DNA of 64,000 nucleotides from JBBBNV01 sp037137075 (GTDB lineage Bacteria > Bacillota > Bacilli > Paenibacillales > NBRC-103111). The notes beneath the pieces are model-generated. The model ran no database searches. It saw nothing but the letters and a program-made list of their open reading frames with translations, and was not told where the DNA came from. Below, one piece after another: positions 44,789-51,840 of this stretch. How positions within the stretch are numbered: the first letter of the stretch is position 1; every line of letters starts with the position of its first letter. The DNA lies in assembly GCF_037137075.1 (NCBI RefSeq), contig NZ_JBBBNV010000010.1, forward strand, positions 93,207-157,206, given 5' to 3'. The position numbers and the translations under genes were made by a program.

Positions 44789-44954
44789 TCAGTACATTTT
44801 TTTATGCTTTGGTATATGTTGGAGGAAATACAAAATTAAATGGCGAATGATCTTATTAAAATGTCGAATTGAGGTGTAGCTCAGGGGTTCTACTACAAGG
44901 ATTGACGGTCTATGGACATGCTAAACAGGGAAGAACCAAAGGATTTCATTATTC

Positions 44955-44971
44955 GGTATAGAATATATACC
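44955..44971 (+). promoter_or_regulatory. Inverted repeat upstream of the agr-type cassette
   Basis: GGTATA-GAATA-TATACC, 35 bases before the first gene of the cassette; a single GGTATAT half recurs at 44811. It may be a regulator site. The interval 44789-45005 otherwise has no gene. Confidence 0.4.
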
Positions 44972-45005
44972 ATAAAATTCTACCATTATGCTGGAGGGAA
45001 ACTAA

Positions 45006-45650
45006 GTGTCGTTTGTTTTATTTATGCTGTTTTCGACAATTGAAGGGGTCTCTGTATTTTCTTTAGTACTATATATGTTTAGATATAGAGCTATGGAATA
45101 TCTTAAACCAATAATTTTTATAAATATCCTTGTAAGTTTTCTCAGCTATTGTATTCGAGAAGAATTGTTGCTAAGTTTTATAGATCCATTAATCAAGTTA
45201 TTTGTGCTCATGTTCTTTATGTTTATAATAATTAAAATCCCAGCTTTTTGGTCGTTTACTTGCTCATTAATTGGTTATTTATTATTTGGACTAATTCAGA
45301 CACTACTAATCATGAGTTTAGTGTATCTTGGGACGGTTGAATTTGAGAAAGTAAAAAATAATACATCGGATACATACATAATTCAATTATTAGAATTCGT
45401 TTTCATTTTTTCATGTAGTATTTTCTTGTATAAAAAAGGTTATGGGTTCTCGTTTGATTTTGACAAGTTGAAATGGAAATACGAGAAAATATTTGTTTAT
45501 TTATGCGGGTTAGTTTCTGTTAGCTATTTAGGAATTATATTCTTATCAAATAACCTGTATATTGTAGCTTTTATTCTTGCGTTACTTGTTGGAATCTTAA
45601 TTACATATGCAATTAGAAAGGAAAAGGGGGAGTACTCTTTTGATAAGTAG
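45006..45650 (+). CDS. AgrC-like membrane sensor lacking the histidine kinase domain
   Basis: 214 residues from GTG after TGGAGGGAAACTAA. Six or so hydrophobic segments fill the protein (FVLFMLFSTIEGVSVFSLVL, IFINILVSFLSYC, LFVLMFFMFIIIKI, CSLIGYLLFGLIQTLLIMSL, FVYLCGLVSVSYLGIIFL, VAFILALLVGILITYAI), ending in a short charged tail. This is the layout of the AgrC peptide-sensing part; the DHp and ATPase domains are simply absent. It overlaps the agrB-like gene by 11 bases. The AgrC relation is inferred from topology and gene order. Confidence 0.65.
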   Translation: MSFVLFMLFSTIEGVSVFSLVLYMFRYRAMEYLKPIIFINILVSFLSYCIREELLLSFIDPLIKLFVLMFFMFIIIKIPAFWSFTCSLIGYLLFGLIQTLLIMSLVYLGTVEFEKVKNNTSDTYIIQLLEFVFIFSCSIFLYKKGYGFSFDFDKLKWKYEKIFVYLCGLVSVSYLGIIFLSNNLYIVAFILALLVGILITYAIRKEKGEYSFDK

Positions 45651-46155
45651 TATATCTCAATTTATTGCTGCGTTTTTATATAATTTAAACCCGCATCATA
45701 CTGCAAGTTTAGAGACTCAAAAATATGCAATTGCCATGATCCTCAATACTGTATGTACCGTAGTAATAGCAATAACTATTAGCATATTTTTAGATAAAAT
45801 AATTCCTGTTATAATAATTCTAGCAGCTTTCTCCATATTACGTGCTGTCTCTGGTGGCTATCATTTTAAATCCGGAGATTTGTGTGTAGTTGTATCTTCA
45901 ATTACTCCTAATTTGATTGCTTTTATTCATCTCCCAGTTCTAATCATATATTTTATGAATGTAGTTTGTTTGCTCTTAGTATTGCTTTATGCTCCGAGAA
46001 ACATAGAGTACCAGAGTAATATCTCTCCTAGATTTTATCCTTGCTTAAAGTTATTATCAGTAATGATTGTTTCTATTAATTTTTTTGTGGTTTCACCGTT
46101 GTTATGCGTGACATATTCGTTGCAATGTATTAGTTTAATAAAGAGGGGGGACTAA
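45640..46155 (+). CDS. agrB: AgrB-like peptide-processing membrane endopeptidase
   Basis: 172 residues from the TTG that follows GGAAAAGGGGG by 9 bases; an ATG at 45607 is in frame but has no site. The catalytic pair is clear: RAVSGGYHFKSGDLC with His75 and Cys82, seven apart, as in S. aureus AgrB (His77, Cys84). Four or more membrane segments. AgrB cuts the C-terminal tail of AgrD and makes the thiolactone or lactone ring. The agrD-like gene starts two bases after its stop. Confidence 0.92.
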   Translation: MISSISQFIAAFLYNLNPHHTASLETQKYAIAMILNTVCTVVIAITISIFLDKIIPVIIILAAFSILRAVSGGYHFKSGDLCVVVSSITPNLIAFIHLPVLIIYFMNVVCLLLVLLYAPRNIEYQSNISPRFYPCLKLLSVMIVSINFFVVSPLLCVTYSLQCISLIKRGD

Positions 46156-46156
46156 T

Positions 46157-46282
46157 ATGATTAAACGCCTTGCATTTCAATTATCTTCTATGCTAGGTAC
46201 TATTGCAGCAATTAGTTTAATTTCAACTTCTAGCTGGCTGTTTACACATCAACCAATTGTTCCAAAAGAGCTTAAAAAGTAG
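46157..46282 (+). CDS. agrD: AgrD-like cyclic lactone autoinducer prepeptide
   Basis: 41 residues, start after AAGAGGGGGGACTAAT. Layout as in AgrD: an N-terminal amphipathic helix (MIKRLAFQLSSMLGTIAAIS), a core TSSWLFT, and the acidic-type recognition tail HQPIVPKELKK with the conserved PKEL. There is no cysteine at all; a serine in SSWLF would give a lactone instead of a thiolactone ring, as known for S. intermedius. Exact ring boundaries are uncertain. Confidence 0.85.
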   Translation: MIKRLAFQLSSMLGTIAAISLISTSSWLFTHQPIVPKELKK

Positions 46283-46290
46283 GAATAGTA

Positions 46291-46671
46291 TTGGATAACA
46301 ACAAGATCTACATTAGCGGTACTCTTGACAAAGAAGGTAAGCAAGGATTGGTATCCGTCCCATTAGAGCGGATTAACTTTTTTAGTACTGAAGGAAAGAG
46401 AATAATTTTTGGAACCTCAGATTGTATTTACTATCTACCTGATACAATAGCTGGTATTAATGTGGCATTACAGGCCACAAAACACGAGAGTGGCCAATTT
46501 GAAAAATTTGACCGTTCCTGTATTGTGAAAATTGAAGAAGTAGATGAAGTTGACGGAGTATGGTCTAGGATTTACTTTAAACCTAGTTCGATGGGGAAGT
46601 CTCTATTCCGAGATGTGAGTAAAGGAGCATTCCGATTAATTAGAGAAAAACTTACAAAAAAGAAGCCCTGA
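46291..46671 (+). CDS. LytTR-type DNA-binding protein without receiver domain
   Basis: 126 residues from TTG, 8 bases after the agrD stop. The whole protein is a LytTR-like fold: LVSVPLERINFFSTEGKRII, FEKFDRSCIVKIEEVDEVDG (compare FxRxHRSxIVNLxxI) and DVSKGAFRLIREKL at the C-terminus. AgrA normally has an N-terminal phosphoacceptor domain, missing here, which matches the missing kinase in the sensor. So signal transfer from membrane protein to regulator probably does not use phosphate. Terminator follows. Confidence 0.72.
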   Translation: MDNNKIYISGTLDKEGKQGLVSVPLERINFFSTEGKRIIFGTSDCIYYLPDTIAGINVALQATKHESGQFEKFDRSCIVKIEEVDEVDGVWSRIYFKPSSMGKSLFRDVSKGAFRLIREKLTKKKP

Positions 46672-46690
46672 AGAATAGGCTTCTTTTTTT
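46656..46690 (+). terminator. Terminator of the agr-type cassette
   Basis: AAGAAGCC...GGCTTCTTTTTTT overlapping the stop of the LytTR gene. Confidence 0.85.
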
Positions 46691-47000
46691 GTTGAAATCT
46701 ATATAATAACACATAATCTATAAAAAAACTGTCAAATTATGTCGTTCGATAACAATCATTTCATCTTCCGAATTGATATTTATTTGACAGTAAGATCTTG
46801 ATAAAATTTAACACAACAAAAAGTCAATAAAATTTAATGTGGGTGAAAAACAATTGAGGTGAGTGTATTTGTATGGACATAACACAATTGTAAAGTTAAG
46901 CCGCATTTCGAATTTTCATCAACTACGTGAACTCACTTATTGGAGGCTAGGACGGTAGAGTATTTATTGTATACTCTAACCACCTACTCCAACTAATATT
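46691..47000. other. AT-rich intergenic region
   Basis: 310 bases without a credible gene. Near its end AGAGTAT-N7-ATACTCT (46957-46977) is an inverted repeat just downstream of the minus-strand XRE gene and may terminate it or serve as an operator. Confidence 0.4.
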
Positions 47001-47243
47001 TTAGTCATTCCATTCATAGAGTGCTTCTATTTTAATATTCAATTTTTTGGATATATACCTTGCAGTTCCCAGGCTCATTACTCCGCGATTATTACAATAA
47101 TCTGAAATTTGCTGCTGGGACATGCCTATTTTTTCTGCAAATTGTCTTTGTTCTAATCCCCTATTTTTCTGTGAAAGAGCTGCTTTCATACCGGGGATGC
47201 GACAGAAAGTCATGACGGTTTTAGTATTTGTTGGAGTAGGCAC
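47001..47243 (-). CDS. Small XRE-family helix-turn-helix protein
   Basis: Up to 80 residues. FCRIPGMKAALSQKNRGLEQ, RQFAEKIGMSQQQISDYCNN and YISKKLNIKIEALYEW are a complete Cro/CI-type helix-turn-helix. No ribosome binding site is obvious for the GTG at 47243 or an internal ATG, so the start is uncertain. Phage-type regulator of the element; target unknown. Confidence 0.6.
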   Translation of the reverse strand: MPTPTNTKTVMTFCRIPGMKAALSQKNRGLEQRQFAEKIGMSQQQISDYCNNRGVMSLGTARYISKKLNIKIEALYEWND

Positions 47244-47312
47244 CGACCTGGTTTTCTTCCCATAGTCTGTACCTCTTATTAATAAAATTTTACAAAGGAG
47301 AAATCTAAATTA

Positions 47313-47444
47313 ATGAAAAAATATGATTTAGGAATCGTCTTAAAGGAATTAAAATTAAAAGAGATCGAACTCTTTTTGAATAGAAAAAATAAACTTAGCC
47401 TTAGCGATTCTTATTCAGCACCCCCAAAGCCAAATAATAAATAG
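47313..47444 (+). CDS. Short peptide gene, unknown function
   Basis: 43 residues starting after ACAAAGGAGAAATCTAAATTA, a good ribosome binding site. MKKYDLGIVLKELKLKEIEL begins a Lys/Leu-rich helix. It runs convergently into the XRE repressor gene and overlaps its end by 44 bases, so its transcript would be antisense to the repressor's 3' end. Not recognised. Confidence 0.4.
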   Translation: MKKYDLGIVLKELKLKEIELFLNRKNKLSLSDSYSAPPKPNNK

Positions 47445-47787
47445 TACGAGCCTCTTCTTCAGAGATATCGTTCCCTTTGTAACTAAAAGATTCTACTATA
47501 CTTTGAATGGCAGTTTCTTCGCTTAATTCAATTGTTTCCAAAAATTTAAGTGTACCATCATAAATTTGGCGGTGTTTTACATTTTCTATTCGTCCAGTAA
47601 GATAATCTGTTGAGACTTCAAATAAGTCAGCGAACTTGACTAACAGTACATCTTCTACTGGACGTTTATTTGCTTCAATTCTTGAAAGAACACTATTATT
47701 AATTCCAATTTTAGCTGCTAATTCTAGCTGCGACCATTCTCTCTTTTCCCTTTCTTGTCGAATACGTGTTCCAACAGTTTTTTTCAA
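47401..47787 (-). CDS. XRE-family repressor (CI-like)
   Basis: 128 residues from the TTG at 47787, six bases after GGTGGAG; a GTG four codons upstream is possible but would overlap that site. RIRQEREKREWSQLELAAKI, INNSVLSRIEANKRPVEDVL and STDYLTGRIE make the DNA-binding domain; the acidic C-terminal half (ELSEETAIQSIVESF, SEEEARTIYYLALGVL) is typical of repressors of Bacillus prophages and ICEs. It faces a divergent Cro-like gene across shared operators. Confidence 0.85.
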   Translation of the reverse strand: MKKTVGTRIRQEREKREWSQLELAAKIGINNSVLSRIEANKRPVEDVLLVKFADLFEVSTDYLTGRIENVKHRQIYDGTLKFLETIELSEETAIQSIVESFSYKGNDISEEEARTIYYLALGVLNKNR

Positions 47788-47828
47788 AATAAACTCCACC
47801 TTTCGATTTCAACAAAGATATATTATCA

Positions 47829-47934
47829 TTTTTCTGAAATGGAAAAGTTAATTTTGCTAATTCAGAAAATATAATATTGACATTGCTAAAATAGAAATAT
47901 ATTATGGGTATATATATTTTCTAATTTAGCAAAA
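47829..47934. promoter_or_regulatory. Divergent switch region: promoter and repressor operators
   Basis: Operator-like sites TTTTGCTAATTCAGAAAAT (47852-47870), TTGCTAAAATAGAAAT (47883-47898) and, inverted, ATTTTCTAATTTAGCAAAA (47916-47934); a related TTTGCTGTTTTAGCAAA lies at 48167. Rightward promoter TTGACA (47877-47882), 17 bases, TATTAT (47900-47905) has the second site in its spacer. Leftward TTAACT-N18-GATAAT reads into the repressor. Layout of a lysogeny-type switch. Confidence 0.7.
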
Positions 47935-47938
47935 CGGG

Positions 47939-48148
47939 GTGGTAACAATAGAACTGAATTTAGACTTCATCACAACAAGACGAATTGAAATGAATTTTAC
48001 ACTTCAAGAAATGGCAAGTTGTTTTGGCTTTAAAAATGCTTCTACTTATTCCAAATACGAGAAGGGAGAATATGTTTTTAAAGCTAACCAAGTACCAAAA
48101 TTGGCAGAAAAGCTTAGTTGTTCGATTAATCAATTGTATAGGACATAA
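47939..48148 (+). CDS. Cro-like XRE helix-turn-helix protein
   Basis: 69 residues from GTG. FITTRRIEMNFTLQEMASCF, NASTYSKYEKGEYVFKANQV and LAEKLSCSINQLYRT form a single helix-turn-helix domain. First gene rightward of the switch, expressed from the promoter at 47877. Likely antagonist of the repressor or an activator of early genes. Confidence 0.72.
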   Translation: MVTIELNLDFITTRRIEMNFTLQEMASCFGFKNASTYSKYEKGEYVFKANQVPKLAEKLSCSINQLYRT

Positions 48149-48216
48149 AATTTTTTTGTAGCAACATTTGCTGTTTTAGCAAATTCGGATATGGATAAAG
48201 GAAGGAGAAAAAAATA

Positions 48217-48480
48217 ATGCCAGTCCCACTGTTATCACAGCATATACATGACCATGGGAGGGATGATTCCATGGTTAAGATTGGTAATATAGTTGAGACT
48301 TACACGTTTGGCAATTCAACCGTCCATATTTGCGATGATTACTGTGTTAAGGCTGACGATGTTGCAGAAATTCTTAAGAAAATAAAAGCCTTAAATAAGC
48401 AGGCAATTTATGATTTAGCCAGTAGAGATATTGGCCAAGGAATTTTGTGGGATGTAGAAGTCCCAGGTGCTAGTGATTGA
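48217..48480 (+). CDS. Small protein of unknown function
   Basis: 87 residues from ATG after GGAAGGAG; a second start at 48271 (MVKIGN) after GGGAGGG is also possible. The C-terminal part has DDYCVKADDVAEILKKIKAL and a conserved-looking SRDIGQGILWDVEVPG. It sits behind an operator-like TTTGCTGTTTTAGCAAA (48167-48183). Not recognised; similar short proteins follow HTH genes in Bacillales elements. A terminator follows. Confidence 0.6.
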   Translation: MPVPLLSQHIHDHGRDDSMVKIGNIVETYTFGNSTVHICDDYCVKADDVAEILKKIKALNKQAIYDLASRDIGQGILWDVEVPGASD

Positions 48481-48506
48481 AGAAAATTGAATTTTTATTT
48501 ACATGG

Positions 48507-48538
48507 AAAAAGCCATCGATTGCGAGTCGATGACTTTT
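48507..48538 (+). terminator. Terminator
   Basis: AAAAGCCATCGA-N7-TCGATGACTTTT (one mismatch). It ends the early leftward-switch operon; 48539-48754 holds no gene. Confidence 0.65.
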
Positions 48539-48754
48539 GGGTAGAAACTTATAATATGCACTGTTACCTCATATTATAAGCATTTCCCCCCTCCAATTCA
48601 ATCCTTCATTCTTTATTTTCCCTTAATCCAAACTTTTGGACTATATATCCAACTTTTATGTCCTAGCTAGTTACATAATAAAGTAGTATTTTGTCCTTTT
48701 AATTCCACAAAAACCTAAAAATAAAAAATATTGTATTGGAGTTGAAAACTGAAT

Positions 48755-49921
48755 ATGGATATTACCCGTTGGAACAGTGATTTTGGCAATTCGATGTGCC
48801 AGCAGCTGGTCGATGGTAATTATTTTGAGCTGCCTGCAGCTGTATGTGAGGTAACCGAAGCGGAGGCACGCAGCATGTTCTCCGAGCCTATTGATAAGGA
48901 GAAACTCCTTAACAATCTGCTTGTCAGGGTAGATGACCGCTTTTATCAGGTTGGAGCTAAAGCTCAAGGTCATGCTTTGGCTCATGCCCACATCGATAAG
49001 CTTCATGATAAATCACAATCAAACACCGTCCTTATAACTTGGCTGAGTAGTATTGCTTATTACCATGCCTACAATGTTCTGTCGGACAAGCATGCTAATC
49101 ATGAAGTCAATGTGGGATACTTTACAACTTTGCTCCCGGTATGGGTTGTAAAAAAAGCGGACAAATTCTCGACTGCGCTTAATAGAATGGCTGAGCGATT
49201 TATAGTGCCTAAAGAAGTCGAGTTACTTACTGCAGGTTTTGAAAGGACATTAAAGCTGGTAACAGCAGAATCGGTTTGCAAAATCGAGGGTGAGATTTCC
49301 CGCTTTGCCCTCAAATATGATCTGGATGTAAAAAAGCGCGATGAAGCCGTTCAATTCGACCACTGCTATACAGTAATCAATGACCTGGGTGGGCAAAGTC
49401 AGGATTTATCCCGTTTATCATACGGACTGGGCAAAGCACAAAGCTCAGATGATTTCGCCTCCAGTACGGACCAGTGCTATTTAGCGGTGCTTGAGCAGTT
49501 GCGTGTTTCTAAACTGATGACACATTTCGGTGATGTTCGTGAGCTGGAGGCATTCATCCTTAAAAATACAACCACCCGTAAATATCTTTTTACAGACCCA
49601 GTTACAAAGCAGCAGGATGATTTAACTAATACTATTGAGCATACCCTGCGTAACTTTGCAAAGATAGCCATTGAAAAAGCGACAAACGCTTTTCATTTCC
49701 GATATGGCGATGAAGTCAAATTCGTCCATTCCGGTGGGGTTAACGAAGCATTGAAGTTTTATATGATGGAGTATTTAATCGAAAAATTTGGCCCAGAGCT
49801 TGCAGCAACCGCTCACGTTTTTCCAGCTGATGCTCGGAAGCTAAATCTTTTTGGAGCTGAAATTGCAGCCAAAAGCGAGCTTGAGCGGCGGCGAGTGGCG
49901 GAAAAGGAGGGAATTGAATGA
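48755..49921 (+). CDS. Actin-like (ParM/Alp-type) segregation ATPase
   Basis: 388 residues. WNSDFGNSMCQQLV resembles the phosphate-1 loop (xDxGN), VINDLGGQSQDLSRL the phosphate-2 loop, and KFVHSGGVNEALK the adenosine motif of actin-fold proteins of the ParM/StbA/Alp7A type. These form filaments that move plasmid copies apart, together with a small DNA-binding adaptor encoded downstream. Two genes follow in overlap; the second is a possible adaptor. Suggests the element can exist as a low-copy circle. Confidence 0.78.
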   Translation: MDITRWNSDFGNSMCQQLVDGNYFELPAAVCEVTEAEARSMFSEPIDKEKLLNNLLVRVDDRFYQVGAKAQGHALAHAHIDKLHDKSQSNTVLITWLSSIAYYHAYNVLSDKHANHEVNVGYFTTLLPVWVVKKADKFSTALNRMAERFIVPKEVELLTAGFERTLKLVTAESVCKIEGEISRFALKYDLDVKKRDEAVQFDHCYTVINDLGGQSQDLSRLSYGLGKAQSSDDFASSTDQCYLAVLEQLRVSKLMTHFGDVRELEAFILKNTTTRKYLFTDPVTKQQDDLTNTIEHTLRNFAKIAIEKATNAFHFRYGDEVKFVHSGGVNEALKFYMMEYLIEKFGPELAATAHVFPADARKLNLFGAEIAAKSELERRRVAEKEGIE

Positions 49922-50376
49922 GGCCACATGGATTTGAATGGACGGATCGTGTTGGGTGCGTGGATACACTGGCTACCCAATGTATAGAGTCTAATAGCAA
50001 TTTTGAAGAAGCCCTTAAAGTCATTTTGCTTCAGGATTATTGTCTGCTGCCTGAAAGAATCACAAAAAAGCAACTGGCGTCCTTGAAGAAGGATGTAAAA
50101 AACAAGGTCCAGGATTTAAAACAGCTTCAGAACGCTCCCGGTGTTGGAGATATCGTTCTCATCCCGAAAAAAGTTCCCGGATTATTGCCGGGGGTGTATC
50201 AAGTTCATCCCCGAGATACGGTTTCTGCAGAAATCACTGATGTCCAGCGTTCCGGCACCTGGACTAAATACACTTTCAAGCGCCTGCAGGACAGCGGGGT
50301 GCAGGACGGAAATGGTCATGATATCAAAAAAGTTATAAGAAAGGCTAGCCAGCCGCTGGCATTCGAACATGGGTGA
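49918..50376 (+). CDS. Hypothetical protein in the segregation operon
   Basis: 152 residues; its ATG overlaps the stop of the actin-like gene (ATGA). Helical first half (LATQCIESNSNFEEALKVIL, ITKKQLASLKKDVKNKVQDL) and a beta-rich second half (GDIVLIPKKVPGLLPGVYQV). No family recognised. Coupled translation suggests a related role. Confidence 0.6.
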   Translation: MRPHGFEWTDRVGCVDTLATQCIESNSNFEEALKVILLQDYCLLPERITKKQLASLKKDVKNKVQDLKQLQNAPGVGDIVLIPKKVPGLLPGVYQVHPRDTVSAEITDVQRSGTWTKYTFKRLQDSGVQDGNGHDIKKVIRKASQPLAFEHG

Positions 50377-50716
50377 ACGGAGGGAACAGTTCACCATTAG
50401 TCCAGGAACATTCGCCAAGGAAGTATATGAATACTTGGATTCATTATCAAAACAACGAAAACTCAGCGATATGGTGCAGCGTTGGGCGCAAGCCGAGCTT
50501 TCTGGAGCGATAGGGAACCCTACTGCAACACCGAGCAGTGATTGTCATTTAATTATGCAGGAGTTGCAGCAGATTAAACAATTTTTGTTTCAGCAATCGT
50601 ATCCACGCGCACAAGAGAATGCGATTTATCAGCCATCTGTTCCAATGCAGCAGATTTCATCCAACGAGGTGAAGACGATTCTCCCTCAGTCAGAAACTGA
50701 TGGTTATGATTTCTAA
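50369..50716 (+). CDS. Candidate ParR-like adaptor / small DNA-binding protein
   Basis: 115 residues, start within the end of the previous gene. REQFTISPGTFAKEVYEYLD and SLSKQRKLSDMVQRWAQAEL look like a ribbon-helix-helix: a beta strand, then two helices, as in ParR-type adaptors; the C-terminal 65 residues are Gln/Pro-rich and probably flexible, suited to filament capture. The ParR assignment is inferred from fold pattern and position behind the actin-like gene. Confidence 0.5.
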   Translation: MGERREQFTISPGTFAKEVYEYLDSLSKQRKLSDMVQRWAQAELSGAIGNPTATPSSDCHLIMQELQQIKQFLFQQSYPRAQENAIYQPSVPMQQISSNEVKTILPQSETDGYDF

Positions 50717-50745
50717 TTCATTAATTTATAGGAGGTTTTTTATCT

Positions 50746-50880
50746 ATGTGGGAACTGGTTTATAAAGGAAAACGATACGGAGAAAAGTTCGAAAGTGAAG
50801 CAGAGGCGGTACAAGCCTATGTAAAGTTGCATTTCTGCATGAACGGCATTTCTTATCGTAAGGTACGGGAGGGAGTGTAA
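50746..50880 (+). CDS. Small hypothetical protein
   Basis: 44 residues: MWELVYKGKRYGEKFESEAE followed by a short helical part, ending CMNGISYRKVREGV. ATAGGAGG lies upstream. Its TAA overlaps the next ATG. Compact beta-alpha pattern; unknown. Confidence 0.6.
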   Translation: MWELVYKGKRYGEKFESEAEAVQAYVKLHFCMNGISYRKVREGV

Positions 50881-51074
50881 TGGGGACAGACACATCCACA
50901 CCCCGAAAAGCGATGTATAAGGTCATTTCACTTTTTGAGGACAATGGGCAACCCGCTCAACGGATTACACCCTGGCTGGAAACGAAGAACGGAAGGAGGG
51001 CCGAATTTATTCTCCCGGATGGAACACGCCAAGTTTATTACGAAAGGGATCTGTATACAGATGACAAAGAGTGA
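50880..51074 (+). CDS. Small hypothetical protein
   Basis: 64 residues, start overlapping the previous stop (TAATG) after GGGAGGGAGTG. PWLETKNGRRAEFILPDGTR and QVYYERDLYTDDKE. Polar, no membrane segment, unknown function. Confidence 0.6.
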   Translation: MGTDTSTPRKAMYKVISLFEDNGQPAQRITPWLETKNGRRAEFILPDGTRQVYYERDLYTDDKE

Positions 51075-51225
51075 CAGTGAACGGTTCCGGTGTAGATATT
51101 CGGTTGCGGGAACCGTGGAGGAAATGGATGTTTATGCACCAAGTAAGCCGTTGGCCAGGTCCAAAGCTGAGCAATTGCTCAGCAGAATTTGTAAATACCC
51201 ATTTGAAATCATTGATGTGTTATAA
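51061..51225 (+). CDS. Small hypothetical protein
   Basis: 54 residues from ATG at 51061, overlapping the previous gene by 14 bases. RCRYSVAGTVEEMDVYAPSK and ARSKAEQLLSRICKYPFEII give a strand-strand-helix pattern. Its stop codon directly abuts the hammerhead ribozyme. Confidence 0.55.
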   Translation: MTKSDSERFRCRYSVAGTVEEMDVYAPSKPLARSKAEQLLSRICKYPFEIIDVL

Positions 51226-51288
51226 GCCGAAACGGCCCATGGGCCGTCGTGGGGAAATGGCCTACCCCGCCTGATGATGGCAGGCCCA
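51224..51288 (+). ncRNA. Type II hammerhead ribozyme (copy A)
   Basis: All core bases are present in type II order. GCC (51226-51228) then GAA (51229-51231); stem III ACGGCCC-AT-GGGCCGT (51232-51247); C17 at 51248 as the cleavage base; stem I GTGGGG/CCCCGC (51249-51254 with 51265-51270) ; CTGATGA (51271-51277); then, after one extra T, GGC (51279-51281) pairs back to GCC as stem II. The stem I loop TGGCCT (51258-51263) can pair with AGGCC at 51282-51286, a pseudoknot. Predicted self-cleavage after 51248 would leave a 5'-OH end about 58 bases before the next start codon. Confidence 0.85.
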
Positions 51289-51306
51289 GAAAGGTTGTGG
51301 AGAACG

Positions 51307-51600
51307 ATGGCAATACAAACACCTGGTGAGTCCAGTGAAATACTTGCTCAACACGGGGATCAGCTTCTCCTTGTGAAAATCACGGGCCGCATAAGTGCCG
51401 GTAAATTCACCTATGGGACCACGCGCTATCAAATCTGGCGTGATTCTGCCAAGTATCAGCTAGGCGTGGAGTGGGAAGAGGTAGGCGGTAAGCAATATAT
51501 CTATTGTACCAACTATGCCGGCCAGAACGATAAAACGATGCTGGACACATTTCACATGATGGTTACTAATATCCTTTTACATGGGGGGGACTCGCTTTGA
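51307..51600 (+). CDS. Small hypothetical protein
   Basis: 97 residues from ATG after TTGTGGAGAACG. GDQLLLVKITGRISAGKFTY, TRYQIWRDSAKYQLGVEWEE and DKTMLDTFHMMVTNILLHGG. A mixed beta/helix soluble protein. First gene behind hammerhead copy A, so its message would be trimmed by the ribozyme. Unknown. Confidence 0.6.
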   Translation: MAIQTPGESSEILAQHGDQLLLVKITGRISAGKFTYGTTRYQIWRDSAKYQLGVEWEEVGGKQYIYCTNYAGQNDKTMLDTFHMMVTNILLHGGDSL

Positions 51601-51830
51601 ACCGTTTCGCTCATGTGAAGGGATATGCGGAACTGAGCCAAGCCCAACAAGAACAATTTGAACAAATTTATACCAGACATATGCAATCCTTTGGGACACA
51701 AAAGCAGCAAGCCTACGCGACCCAGCGGATGAGAAGAGTGCAATGGGTAGCGAATGAACGGTGCTTCAAGGTTTATTTTGACAATGGAGATTGGTGGCAT
51801 TATGACCCTCTGGACGGGTCATGGTATTAG
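51597..51830 (+). CDS. Small hypothetical protein (KTSC-like)
   Basis: 77 residues from TTG overlapping the previous stop. ELSQAQQEQFEQIYTRHMQS then a C-terminal FKVYFDNGDWWHYDPLDGSW, a strand pair reminiscent of KTSC-like or WWxY phage proteins, though I cannot place it firmly. In the same operon. Confidence 0.55.
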   Translation: MNRFAHVKGYAELSQAQQEQFEQIYTRHMQSFGTQKQQAYATQRMRRVQWVANERCFKVYFDNGDWWHYDPLDGSWY

Positions 51831-51840
51831 GTGGACTCGG

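Noticed and set aside
44876..44950. tRNA-like start (GGTGTAGCTCAGGGG) near the recombinase promoter
   Set aside because: The D-arm does not close and no anticodon, T-arm or acceptor partner follows, so it is not a tRNA gene.
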